Below, one piece after another: positions 1 to 8,050 of a stretch of 42,868 nucleotides of DNA. The position numbers and the translations under genes are program-made. The stretch is from Anaerolineae bacterium (GTDB lineage Bacteria > Chloroflexota > Anaerolineae > B4-G1 > DUEL01). The first letter of the stretch is position 1, and each line of letters begins with the position of its first letter. The stretch is taken from assembly GCA_016926575.1 (NCBI GenBank), contig JAFGOJ010000454.1, positions 1 through 42,868 of the forward strand, read 5' to 3'. The notes under the pieces were generated by a model. It was not told the DNA's origin and ran no database searches. It saw only the letters and a program-made list of their open reading frames with translations.

Positions 1-314
1 CCCAAAAGCGCCCAAACAACCAACAGGATCACACCCAGGATCGGCAGGCCGAACAGGATCACCAGCATCCTGCCGGTCGCATCCACCTCTTGGTCGCCAT
101 CGGTGCAAATGGTATTCACCGCCACGACGTCTCCCCGCAGGTCGCTCTGGGACCTCGTCTTGCTGTCCAGGTGCATACCCGGAGGGCACAGAACCGGCGA
201 CAGGAATCCCAGGGCTTGTGGGGCGAACGCCCCCAGGACAAACAACACGGGGCACATCAGGATATTGAGCAATGCGAAGACGAGCAGCGCTTTCAGCAAG
301 ATAGACTTGGACAT
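1..314 (-). CDS. Partial two-TM small membrane protein, function unknown
   Basis: An open frame reads from an ATG at 314-312 to the window edge with no stop, so the C-terminus is missing. A GGAGG Shine-Dalgarno at 325-321, six bases before the ATG, fixes the start. The 104 visible residues show a hydrophobic segment at about 4-30, a roughly 50-residue non-cytoplasmic loop with cysteines at 43 and 70 (L-C-P-P-G and N-T-I-C), and a second hydrophobic segment from about 83. This suggests a hairpin membrane protein whose loop is held by a disulphide. I do not recognise a named family. Small two-TM proteins with a CPPG loop seem familiar from related bacteria, but that is memory only. It lies 14 bp downstream of the TolB-like fragment on the same strand. 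Confidence 0.7.
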   Translation of the reverse strand, partial: MSKSILLKALLVFALLNILMCPVLFVLGAFAPQALGFLSPVLCPPGMHLDSKTRSQSDLRGDVVAVNTICTDGDQEVDATGRMLVILFGLPILGVILLVVWALL

Positions 315-328
315 TTTCTTCCTCCATT

Positions 329-679
329 TCAAACTACCACTTGTTCAGCGACCGAAGCTGTCGTGACCGCTTCGACATGGACCAGCTTCCGAATGGGCCA
401 ACCTCGTGATTCTTCGTTTCCTGAACTATCCGAGGCCGAAGTAACGCGGGAGAAGGTCGCCACCTCTATGTCATACAAGCAGATCTCGTTCACGCTATCT
501 GGCCTGCCCTCGCTCAGGAAGTCGGAATCGCCCTGGAGGGCGACGATCGTCCCGTCGGGGCTCAGGCTGGGATGCCAACTGTCCCGCAGGCTGTCTGAGG
601 CCAAAGTGACGCAGGTACAGGTCATCGCCGCCGTGTCGTACAGCCAGATTTCAACTATTTGTTCACGGACTGGTTTCAA
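329..679 (-). pseudogene. TolB/WD40-like beta-propeller fragment
   Basis: The 116-residue frame contains two copies of a beta-propeller repeat: E-I-W-L-Y-D-T followed by C-V-T-L-A-S-D-S and P-S-L-S-P-D-G-T, then E-I-C-L-Y-D-I followed by R-V-T-S-A-S-D-S. This is the TolB-like (PD40) pattern common in large exported propeller proteins, which normally need six or seven such units and a signal peptide. Here there are only about one and a half blades, no signal peptide and no clear ribosome site, and the start overlaps a plus-strand promoter. I read it as the remnant of a longer propeller gene. It could alternatively be a short expressed protein. Confidence 0.5.
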
Positions 680-687
680 GATATAAT
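659..687 (+). promoter_or_regulatory. Sigma70-type promoter for the SARP-NB-ARC-TPR regulator
   Basis: TTGTTC (659-664), a 17-bp spacer and a perfect TATAAT (682-687). The expected start of transcription near 694 gives a leader of about 74 bases before the ATG at 768. Confidence 0.55.
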
Positions 688-732
688 CACGCCATCAATT
701 TCAGCGGGACACCAACCATCATAGCCCATCAC

Positions 733-750
733 CGTCACAAGAACGTCACA
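733..750 (+). promoter_or_regulatory. CGTCACA heptamer direct repeat, possible SARP operator
   Basis: Two identical heptamers CGTCACA (733-739 and 744-750) are separated by 4 bp, giving the 11-bp period typical of binding sites for SARP-family regulators. They lie 17 bp before the start codon of a SARP gene and downstream of its apparent promoter. They could mediate autoregulation, probably repression if that promoter is used. The repeat is visible in the sequence; its function is inferred. Confidence 0.4.
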
Positions 751-767
751 GGCGCAGATTCTTTCCT

Positions 768-3700
768 ATGGCTCGACTGGAAATTGCCCTCCTTGGCACC
801 TTTCAGGTCAGCAAGGACGGAAACCCTATCACACGCTTCGAGACCGATCCAGCGCGGGCGCTGCTGGCCTATTTGGCCCTGCATGTCGGCACCCCTCTGC
901 GTCGGGAGACACTGGCCGACCTGCTGTGGCCCGATCAATCCCGCCCGGAAGCGCTGCACACACTGCGCCAGACGCTGAACCGGCTGCGCCGCGCCATCGG
1001 GGATCGCGAAGCAACTCCTCTTTTTTTGCACGCCACGCGCCAGATGATCCAGTTCGACTCCGACAGCGACTATTGGCTCGACACACACGCCTTTGCTCGC
1101 CTGATCGCCGCCATCCGCGCACACGCCCATCGCCGCCTGGAGGCCTGCCGCGCCTGTATGCAGTGTCTGACAGAGGCCGCCGATCTGTACCGTGGCGACC
1201 TGCTGCCCGGGTTCAATCTGAACAGCCTGCCCTTTCAAGAGTGGCTAACGATCGAGCGCGAGTGCTTGCATCGGCAGGCGATGGAAGCCTTCTATCACCT
1301 GGCAGACTGCCACAACCGGCGCGGCGAGTACGCGCAGGGTCAGGATTATGCCCAGCGCCAACTGGAGCTAGAACCATGGCGCGAGGAGGCCCACCGCCAG
1401 TTGATGGAATCCCTGGCGTTGAGCGGGCAACGCAGCGCGGCTCTGGCCCAGTATGAGGTGTGTTGCCGCACGCTATCGGAGGAACTGGGGGTGGAGCCAG
1501 AGACAGAGACGCTGTCGCTCTACGAGCAGATCCGCAGCGGCGGTCTGCAAATCGGCGGGATGCCCCCCCACAATCTGCCAGCGCCGCTCACGCGCTTCTT
1601 GGGGCGCGAGACTGAGCTAGATCGCATCGCCGACCAGCTCAACGACCCTGACTACCGGCTGCTGACCCTGGTAGGGCCGGGCGGCGTTGGCAAGACACGG
1701 CTAGCCTTGACGGCTGCCAGGCGGGCAGTCGGCTACTTTCCCGATGGGGTGTGGTTCGTGCCCCTGATCGGGATGCGCGAAGAACCAAAGGAGGAGCTGC
1801 ACGAACGGCTTGCGACCGCCATCGGGAGTGCGATAGGCATCACTTTTTCCGGCCCGGATGATCCCACGACAGAGCTGCTCAGGATCCTGAGCCCCAGAGA
1901 AGCCCTCCTGATCTTGGATAGCTTCGAGCACCTCACTGCTGGCGTCGAACTTGTCCTGGAAATCCTCAAGCAAGCAGCCAAGATCGCCGTGTTGGTCACT
2001 TCACGGGCGCGGCTCAACGTCCAGGCCGAGCGTCTCGTGCAGATTGCAGGCCTACCGGTACCACCCCGGGATGATAGCCCGGAAGCCGGCCGCTACAGCA
2101 GCGTACAACTGTTCCTCGACCGAGCCGCCTGCACAGCGGGCACCCTTGACCGCGATCTGGGCCAGGTCGCGAGCGTGTGCCGACTTGTGGAGGGAGTGCC
2201 GCTGGCCATCGAACTGGCGTCTGCCTGGGTGGAACGTCTGCCGCTGGCCGAGATCATCGCCAACCTGCAGCGCGACGTCGATTTTCTGTCGGCGACGTTT
2301 CAGGATATTCCAGAGCGTCACCGGCGGCTACGCGCGGTCTTTGAGAGTTCGTGGCAGCTGCTCTCAGCGCCGGAACAGCGCACCCTGGCCCAATTGGCCG
2401 TCTTTCGCGGAGACTTTAGCCAGACGGCTGCCCTGGCCGTGGCCGCAGCCCGGCAGGCCGAATTGGTCGGCTTGACGCACCAATCCCTGCTACAGCGCAT
2501 CAGTCCCGATAGGTACACCCTGCACGCGCTGGTGCACCAGTTCGCCGCTGAGAAACTGGAAACCATCCCCCCCCTGGCAAGCGCATACGAGAGTCACAGC
2601 ACCTACTACCTGGCCTTCGTCAGCGAGCGGGCCGGCAGTCTGGGAGGAGACACGCCTCAGCAGGCCGTCGCCGAGATCCAGGCCGAGAGCGCCAACGTGC
2701 GCCAGGCATGGCAGTGGGCGGTGGCCCAGGTCGATATGAGAGGCAACCCGATCCCTCACATCACTGCCCTCGGCCAATGCTCCGAAGGGCTGACCCAGTT
2801 CTATATGCAGACCGGACTGCTCCGCGAAGGCGAACATGCCTTTCGAGCTGCTGCAGGCCGACTGCGGCCTGCCGTGCAAAGCGACGGGACGTTTTCTCCA
2901 GAGCTTTCGGCCGCCGCGCTGCGGGCGCTTTCCAAGCTGCTCTCAGCGCAGGGGCACCTTCTGGCCTGCATGGGCGATCACGCGACCGCAGTCACTATTC
3001 TCCAGGAGGCAGACGCCGCTTACGAACAGGCAGCCACAGTCCTGCCAGACAGCGACCCGGCAGGGCGAGCAACACTGTTGGTCAATCTGGGCACCTCGTA
3101 CAACCGGGTAGGAGAGCGGGTGCAGGCTGTGGAACGCCTCAAGGCAGGCCTGGCTCTGGCCCGTCAGGCCGACGTTCCACACGTGGAAACGACGGCGCTC
3201 AGCACACTGGCCCAGGTCGCTTGCGAGCAAGGAGCCTATGACACAGCACAACAGTACTCGGACGAGATGCTGATGCTGGCCCGCAGCCGAGGAGATCGAG
3301 CGTGTGAAGCGTCCGCGCTATCCATGCTAGGTTCCATCGCCTGGCGATGGGGAGACGTCGAGCAAGCAAGCCAATGCATCTGGGAAAGCCTGACGATCTG
3401 CAGGGAGCTTGGCCACCGACACCGACTCCCACGCTTGCTCAACGTCTTGGGCGTGATCTCCATCGTGCAGGAAGACTATGACCAGGCCGAGCGGCTGTGG
3501 GGAGAAGGGCTGAAAATGGTGCAGGAGATGGGTGATCGTCAGGCGATGGCCGACACGCTCAACAACCTCGGCTACGTCAATCACCACCACTTGGGAAACC
3601 TCGAGAAAGCAGAGCAATACTACAAAGAGTCTCTGGCAATCGCCAGGCAGATCGGCCACCGGCAGGGAGCGACCAGTACCCTGAGCAACCTGGGGCACCT

Positions 3701-4097
3701 TCACGTCCTGCTGGGTGAGCACACACGGGCCTGGGACTACCTGCACAAGGCATTGAGCGAGTCTACGGCGATTGGAGTGATCCCCCTGACCCTGGATGCG
3801 TTGGTTGGCGTGGCCCGGTTGCAGGCTGCGGCCGGGCAGCGAGAGTCGGCGGCAGCGTTGGCGGAGCTGATAGTGAACCACCCGGCCGTGGAGGCCGATA
3901 GCGCTCAGGTTGCCGAGGCCATCCTCACCGAGCTGCGCGAGGTGCTCCCCGCCGGGCAGATCGACGCGGCGCTGGAACGCGGCAGGGGGATGGAACTGGA
4001 CGCGATCGTCGCAGAGCTACTGGACGAGAAGTGGACACGCGAGGCAACCCCTGTCCAGTCCTCATCCCCAGGCTCAAGCGATTCAGCGGGCCGGTAG
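768..4097 (+). CDS. AfsR/SARP-type transcriptional regulator with NB-ARC ATPase and TPR domains
   Basis: This 1109-residue cytoplasmic regulator has, in order: an OmpR-like winged helix of the SARP class (about 1-95, with D-L-L-W-P-D and a helix T-L-R-Q-T-L-N-R-L-R), a bacterial transcriptional activation domain (about 100-260), an NB-ARC/STAND nucleotide-binding module (about 275-600; Walker A GPGGVGKT at 303-310, Walker B L-L-I-L-D-S-F-E around 380-387), and a long array of tetratricopeptide repeats (about 650-1060, for example L-N-N-L-G-Y-V). Such proteins bind direct heptamer repeats and act as ATP-dependent switches that sense a partner through the TPRs. It is the first gene of a plus-strand block with a second SARP and three downstream genes. 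A promoter lies at 659-687 and heptamer repeats at 733-750. No strong Shine-Dalgarno is seen. The length is normal for AfsR-like proteins. The ligand or partner cannot be read from sequence. Confidence 0.9.
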   Translation: MARLEIALLGTFQVSKDGNPITRFETDPARALLAYLALHVGTPLRRETLADLLWPDQSRPEALHTLRQTLNRLRRAIGDREATPLFLHATRQMIQFDSDSDYWLDTHAFARLIAAIRAHAHRRLEACRACMQCLTEAADLYRGDLLPGFNLNSLPFQEWLTIERECLHRQAMEAFYHLADCHNRRGEYAQGQDYAQRQLELEPWREEAHRQLMESLALSGQRSAALAQYEVCCRTLSEELGVEPETETLSLYEQIRSGGLQIGGMPPHNLPAPLTRFLGRETELDRIADQLNDPDYRLLTLVGPGGVGKTRLALTAARRAVGYFPDGVWFVPLIGMREEPKEELHERLATAIGSAIGITFSGPDDPTTELLRILSPREALLILDSFEHLTAGVELVLEILKQAAKIAVLVTSRARLNVQAERLVQIAGLPVPPRDDSPEAGRYSSVQLFLDRAACTAGTLDRDLGQVASVCRLVEGVPLAIELASAWVERLPLAEIIANLQRDVDFLSATFQDIPERHRRLRAVFESSWQLLSAPEQRTLAQLAVFRGDFSQTAALAVAAARQAELVGLTHQSLLQRISPDRYTLHALVHQFAAEKLETIPPLASAYESHSTYYLAFVSERAGSLGGDTPQQAVAEIQAESANVRQAWQWAVAQVDMRGNPIPHITALGQCSEGLTQFYMQTGLLREGEHAFRAAAGRLRPAVQSDGTFSPELSAAALRALSKLLSAQGHLLACMGDHATAVTILQEADAAYEQAATVLPDSDPAGRATLLVNLGTSYNRVGERVQAVERLKAGLALARQADVPHVETTALSTLAQVACEQGAYDTAQQYSDEMLMLARSRGDRACEASALSMLGSIAWRWGDVEQASQCIWESLTICRELGHRHRLPRLLNVLGVISIVQEDYDQAERLWGEGLKMVQEMGDRQAMADTLNNLGYVNHHHLGNLEKAEQYYKESLAIARQIGHRQGATSTLSNLGHLHVLLGEHTRAWDYLHKALSESTAIGVIPLTLDALVGVARLQAAAGQRESAAALAELIVNHPAVEADSAQVAEAILTELREVLPAGQIDAALERGRGMELDAIVAELLDEKWTREATPVQSSSPGSSDSAGR

Positions 4098-4160
4098 TAC
4101 GAGAGGGATGGGTTTCGGTGCGCGCGACCCGGCCTGCCTTTGCCAAGAAGCGAAACGGCC

Positions 4161-4213
4161 CTACCCCGTCCGCACCGGGCCAGTACTGGATCGCCTCGGC
4201 CAGATCCGTCCTG
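4161..4213 (-). repeat. Degenerate copy of the comM 3' end
   Basis: On the minus strand this stretch reads as a decayed version of the last residues of ComM (L-A-E-A-I-Q-Y followed by W-P-G-A instead of R-P-R-R-A). By eye it aligns along about 50 bp to the copy at 12930-13001, with roughly four in five bases matching, including bases beyond the comM stop codon. It is non-coding here. See the intact gene at 35724. Confidence 0.55.
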
Positions 4214-4228
4214 AGCGCAGCCGAAGGG
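4210..4228 (-). repeat. REP-like short repeat, CCTTCG...CTCAGG family, variant copy
   Basis: The minus strand reads CCCTTCGGCTGCGCTCAGG. It shares the CCTTCG start and CTCAGG end with the two perfect CCTTCGACAGGCTCAGG copies at 32226 and 32511. This one is intergenic, between the comM-tail copy and the promoter of the second SARP gene. Confidence 0.5.
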
Positions 4229-4256
4229 TGAGGATGGCTCATTGGGCCTTCCCCGT

Positions 4257-4285
4257 TTGACAGCCTGCCGGAGAGCGCCTATACT
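4257..4285 (+). promoter_or_regulatory. Strong sigma70-type promoter for the TPR-SARP regulator
   Basis: TTGACA (4257-4262), 17 bp, TATACT (4280-4285). Transcription would start near 4292. This excludes the upstream in-frame ATG at 4242 and supports the start at 4362 with a leader of about 70 bases. Confidence 0.7.
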
Positions 4286-4361
4286 CTGTGCGAAGGACGA
4301 GGCACACAGCCTCAAGCGGGCTTTGCCGGAACCTCATTCGGATACAGAGACAGCGTGCTCG

Positions 4362-6287
4362 ATGACTGTGCCTTCGATCGCCGACCTGATTGACGAAAGC
4401 CTGGCCCTGGAACGAGCAGGCGAGATCGCCGCTGCCCTCGACCGGGCGCGCCAGGCGCTGGACGTGGCGCAGTCGGCGGGGGAGCCGGGAGCGGTTGCGG
4501 CAGCCCTGGTCGCCGTGGCCCGCTTTCGTTTCCGCATGGGACAGTACTCGGCGGCGCGCGCCCTGGCCGAGGAAGCGCTGGCGCTGGCCGCGTCGGAGGC
4601 TCCCGCCCGCGCCGATGCCCTGCTCATGCTGGGCATGTGCGCCGCCGAGACCGAGTCGCTGGCCGAGGCGGAGGACTATTACCGGCGTGCCGCGGACCTG
4701 GCCCGCGAGATCGGCGAACACCTGCTGCGTTTCCGCGCGCTCAACAACCTGGGAACGACGGTCTATTTCCCCCGCGGCCAGTTCGACCTGGCCCTGGCTG
4801 CCCTCCAGGAAGCACTACGCCTGGCCCGCCAGCAGGGTTGGGACGAGTGGCTGCCCTACCCCCTGCTCGGCCTTGCCTGGGTCTACCAGTTCACCGGGCA
4901 AATGCAGCGCGCCCGCGAGATGCTGGACGGAATGAAACGGGTGGCGCAAGTCGCAGCCGTGACCGAGGGGTATCACGTCAGCACGTCGGCCCAACTGGCA
5001 CTGGACGAAGCCGACCTGGAAGCGGCCCCGCCACTCTTGGCCCAGGCGCGCGCCGTGGCCGAGAGCACCGGCGATGCAGGGCTGGGTGTCGAGGCGCGAA
5101 TCATCACGAGCCGCTATCACCGCCTGACCGGCAGCGGGCCCGCCGCCCGCGACTGGGCCGACGACGCCTTGAGCATGGCCCTCCGCACCGGCTACCATCA
5201 CGAGCAGGGCCAGGCTCTCATCGAGCGCGGGCGCGCCGCCTGGGCGCTCGGCGACGGCGCAACGGCCGAAGCCGACCTGCGCGCCGCCATCGACGTTATG
5301 GCACCCCTGCCAGCGAATTTCGACATCGCCCGCGCCGCGCTCTTCCTCGCTGCCCTGCTGCACAGCCAGCGCCGGCCGGAGGCCCGCCAGGCCTGGCAGG
5401 AAGCAGCGCGGCGCGTCATCAACGGCGGCTATGCCTTCCTGCTGGAACAGGAACGAGCGCTGGCCTTTCCCCTCGTCGCGGCTCACCTGGGCGACCCCGA
5501 CCCGGAAACGGCGGCCCTGTCGGCCGCGCTGCTGACCCACCTGGAACGGGTGCCGCCGCCGCCCCTGCACGTCGTCGCCCTGGGCCGCTTCGAGGTGTGG
5601 CAGGGCGCGCGCCTTGTCCCCGAAGCAGCATGGCGTCAGCGCCGCGCCGGAGAGCTGTTCCGCCTGCTGCTGACCAGCACGCGGCGCCGCCTGTCTCGCG
5701 ACCAGGTTATCGAGGCGCTCTGGCCGGACAAGCCGCCGGGCGCGGCGAACACCCCCTTCCACCAAGCGACCTCGGCGCTGCGCCAGGCGTTGGAGCCGGA
5801 CCTGCCGGACAAGTTCCCCTCCCGCTATCTGGAGGTCGAGGGCGGGCAGGTGGCGTTGCATCTGCCGCCTGGCTCCACGATCGACCTGGACACCTTCGAG
5901 CACCACGCCCGACAGAGCGAGTGGGCGGCTGCCGCGGCGCTCTACGGGGGTGCCCTGTTCCCAGACGACCGCTATGCCGACTGGGCCGCCGAACCGCGCG
6001 AGCGGCTGGCGCAACTGTTTGTGGAAGTCGCGCTGGCGCTGGCTCGCCAGGCGCTGGAGGGCGGGCATCCTCGCGAGGCGCTGGCCTCCGCCCGCCGCGT
6101 CCTGGGAGTCGATCCCTGGCAGGAGAACGCCGTCCTGGTCGGCATGCGAGCTTGTCTGGCCCTCGAAGACCGGGTCGGCGCGCTGCGCCTCTACCGCGAC
6201 CTGGAACAGGCGCTGCGCCAGGACCTGGGCGTGGCCCCGCAGGTCGAACTGCAAGAGCTCTACCAATCCCTCGTAAGTTTTTTGTAA
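4362..6287 (+). CDS. TPR-containing SARP-family transcriptional regulator with C-terminal DNA-binding domain
   Basis: This is a 641-residue protein counted from the ATG at 4362, chosen because the promoter at 4257-4285 lies downstream of the longer in-frame ATG at 4242. Residues 1-400 are helical TPR-like repeats rich in alanine, with motifs such as F-R-A-L-N-N-L-G-T. From about 402 a SARP winged helix follows (H-V-V-A-L-G-R-F-E-V, then E-A-L-W-P-D-K-P), then a bacterial transcriptional activation domain (about 505-641) ending E-L-Y-Q-S-L-V-S-F-L. There is no NB-ARC module. The domain order is the reverse of the SARP encoded immediately upstream, so the two are not tandem duplicates. The stop codon lies inside a heptamer direct repeat (6271-6288), so this protein is the most natural regulator of the downstream secreted-protein operon. 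Role: probable transcriptional activator, effector unknown. Confidence 0.88.
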   Translation: MTVPSIADLIDESLALERAGEIAAALDRARQALDVAQSAGEPGAVAAALVAVARFRFRMGQYSAARALAEEALALAASEAPARADALLMLGMCAAETESLAEAEDYYRRAADLAREIGEHLLRFRALNNLGTTVYFPRGQFDLALAALQEALRLARQQGWDEWLPYPLLGLAWVYQFTGQMQRAREMLDGMKRVAQVAAVTEGYHVSTSAQLALDEADLEAAPPLLAQARAVAESTGDAGLGVEARIITSRYHRLTGSGPAARDWADDALSMALRTGYHHEQGQALIERGRAAWALGDGATAEADLRAAIDVMAPLPANFDIARAALFLAALLHSQRRPEARQAWQEAARRVINGGYAFLLEQERALAFPLVAAHLGDPDPETAALSAALLTHLERVPPPPLHVVALGRFEVWQGARLVPEAAWRQRRAGELFRLLLTSTRRRLSRDQVIEALWPDKPPGAANTPFHQATSALRQALEPDLPDKFPSRYLEVEGGQVALHLPPGSTIDLDTFEHHARQSEWAAAAALYGGALFPDDRYADWAAEPRERLAQLFVEVALALARQALEGGHPREALASARRVLGVDPWQENAVLVGMRACLALEDRVGALRLYRDLEQALRQDLGVAPQVELQELYQSLVSFL

Positions 6288-6304
6288 GTCCCCGGTGCTA
6301 CACT
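6271..6304 (+). promoter_or_regulatory. SARP-type operator and -10 element in front of the secreted-protein operon
   Basis: TCGTAAG (6271-6277) and TTGTAAG (6282-6288) form a direct heptamer repeat with an 11-bp period. TACACT (6299-6304) follows as a possible -10 hexamer, 10 bp after the second heptamer. There is no consensus -35, as expected for SARP-activated promoters, where the repeats replace it (known consensus spacing is about 8 bp). The regulator's own stop codon TAA (6285-6287) is part of the second repeat. The repeats are directly visible; binding is inferred. Confidence 0.55.
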
Positions 6305-6350
6305 GATCCCCAGAGTGCAGGCTGAAAGCCGAAGGGGGATCGGAAAGCCT

Positions 6351-6569
6351 ATGCGCACAACCCAAACCTTCATCCTGCGCCTGCTGGCCGACTCGGACGA
6401 GCTGGGGATGCTGCACGGGACGCTCCACGCCGTCGCCAGCGGCGAAGAGGAGCCCTTTGGCGACGCGGCGACCTTGCTGGCGCTGCTACGCCGGATGACG
6501 AGCGCCGCGCCGGGAGACACATCCCTCCGTCGAGACGAGGACGAAAAAACAAAGGAGAAAGACCTATGA
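6351..6569 (+). CDS. Small conserved-looking protein of unknown function, 72 aa
   Basis: The start at 6351 is preferred over an in-frame ATG at 6315, which would lie in the leader before the purine-rich ribosome site GAAGGGGG around 6331-6338. The protein begins M-R-T-T-Q-T-F-I-L-R-L-L and contains G-T-L-H-A-V-A-S-G-E-E and L-L-A-L-L-R-R-M, then a charged tail. It has no signal peptide or membrane segment. Its TGA overlaps the ATG of the next gene (ATGA), so the two are translationally coupled. I have a sense that short proteins of this pattern recur beside SARP genes in related bacteria, but I cannot name a family. It is the first gene of the putative SARP-controlled operon. Confidence 0.7.
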   Translation: MRTTQTFILRLLADSDELGMLHGTLHAVASGEEEPFGDAATLLALLRRMTSAAPGDTSLRRDEDEKTKEKDL

Positions 6570-7957
6570 AAACGCGACTGTCCACCCTGTTCATTGTCAT
6601 CCTGACCCTGGCCCTGCCGTCTGGTGGGGCAGCTGCCCAGAGGGCGGCCAACTGTGGGGCGAGCCGCTTCCCGATCGCTGACCTTGCCGCGACGACGCCT
6701 CGATCGCCCGGCGAGGTTGCGCCCGGCAGCGCAGCAAATGCTCCCCAGCCACAGGGGGCCGGGCTGGAATTGGGGCCGGCGCTGAACGCCGCACAGACGA
6801 TGACCTACACCGTCTACCTGCCGCTTGTGGCCCGCAACGCGGTTCCCTGTTTCCTAGACGGCTTTGCCAATCCGGGCAGCGGTTGGTACGTGGGAGCGGA
6901 CAGCGGGTGGAGCGTGAGCTACCTGAACGGCGAATACCAGATCCTGCTCACGGAAAACGATTACTGGGCCTTTGGATCGCCCTCCCAGCCGCTGCCAGAT
7001 GATTACCGCCTCGAGGTCGACGCCCGTCTGATCACCGACACCCTGGGCTCCTATGGCCTGCTTTTTGGCGCCGATGAGTTGGAAGAGACCGGATACGCCT
7101 TTGTCGTCTTTCCCACCGAACAAGCGTACGTGATCACCCGGCATAACGCCAATGGCACCTTCACAACGCTCGAAGACGAAGACTATAACCCGGTCATCAA
7201 CCCCGACACGGCCACCAACCGCCTGCGGGTCGACCGCATCGGCTCGTCAATCCACGCCTACGTCAACGACGTGCTGGTGGCGACCTGGGAGGATGACAGC
7301 TATATGGGGAGCGGGCTCACCTTTGGCCTGGCTGCCAACAGCTACGATGAGGGCGCTGTCGATGCCCGCTTCGACAACTTCTCGGCCTGCCAGGCGGCGC
7401 TGCCCGCCTGGCTCTATTCCGAGGACTTTGCCGTGGGCGGTCGATGGTATGAAGGTGACCAGGGTTGGGCGCAGTGGAGCTATCAGGGCGCCGAGTACGA
7501 GATCCTGATCCTCAATACCAATTCCTGGGCCTACTCCCAAGTGCCCCTGGAGGGCGGCCTGCCTCGCTTTGCGCTCGAGGCCGATATGCGCTTTGCCACC
7601 AGCACCTTGGGCAGCTATGGGCTCAACTTTGACCAGGTGGACGATCATCATCTTTACAGTTTCATCGTGATCCCGGGAACCCAAGAGTATGGCCTCTGGA
7701 AGTTTGACACGGACACCTGGACCGCTCTCGTCAATTGGACCACCTCGGCCTCGATCAACGCCGGCACAGCCACCAACCGGCTGCGGGTGGAGCGCGACGG
7801 GGAGCAGATCAGGCTGTACGCCAACGGCGTCCTGCTGAACAGTCTGTCGGATGCCAGCTACACGGGCAACCAGGAGATGAGCCTGTATGCCGCCTGTCAC
7901 GGCGACGCGCCCGTGGCGGCGCGCTATGACAACGTCGTCTTTGGCGAGCTGCCGTAG
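6566..7957 (+). CDS. Exported protein with two concanavalin-like (LamG/DUF1080-like) beta-sandwich domains
   Basis: Translation starts at the ATGA overlap with the preceding gene, with an AAAGGAG ribosome site at 6551-6557. The 463-residue product has a clear signal peptide (about 1-26, hydrophobic core L-F-I-V-I-L-T-L-A-L, A-A-A cleavage region). A linker then carries V-Y-L-P-L-V (83-88), and two homologous domains of about 190 residues follow (about 95-275 and 280-462). Each has a W-Y start, an L-G-S-Y-G-L core motif, A-T-N-R-L-R-V and a closing F-D-N or Y-D-N strand. These resemble jelly-roll domains that bind or line up against glycans. No catalytic residues are recognisable. The protein is probably extracellular or surface-bound and co-expressed with the beta-helix protein downstream. 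Confidence 0.85.
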   Translation: MKTRLSTLFIVILTLALPSGGAAAQRAANCGASRFPIADLAATTPRSPGEVAPGSAANAPQPQGAGLELGPALNAAQTMTYTVYLPLVARNAVPCFLDGFANPGSGWYVGADSGWSVSYLNGEYQILLTENDYWAFGSPSQPLPDDYRLEVDARLITDTLGSYGLLFGADELEETGYAFVVFPTEQAYVITRHNANGTFTTLEDEDYNPVINPDTATNRLRVDRIGSSIHAYVNDVLVATWEDDSYMGSGLTFGLAANSYDEGAVDARFDNFSACQAALPAWLYSEDFAVGGRWYEGDQGWAQWSYQGAEYEILILNTNSWAYSQVPLEGGLPRFALEADMRFATSTLGSYGLNFDQVDDHHLYSFIVIPGTQEYGLWKFDTDTWTALVNWTTSASINAGTATNRLRVERDGEQIRLYANGVLLNSLSDASYTGNQEMSLYAACHGDAPVAARYDNVVFGELP

Positions 7958-8050
7958 GCCCTGACGGCACGGGAGACGGCCGGGCGCACTCGATGTTGCC
8001 GCGGTGGAGAGCGCACGGATGAATACAGGGAATAGAAGAGGAGACAGGTT

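Noticed and set aside
4242..4361. Upstream in-frame start of the TPR-SARP gene
   Set aside because: The promoter at 4257-4285 lies inside it, and the extra 40 residues show no conserved pattern.
4637..6428. Long frames overlapping the second SARP gene (plus 4637-6325, minus 4815-6428)
   Set aside because: They are Arg/Pro/Gly-rich out-of-frame translations. The SARP frame shows clear winged-helix and BTAD motifs and its own promoter.
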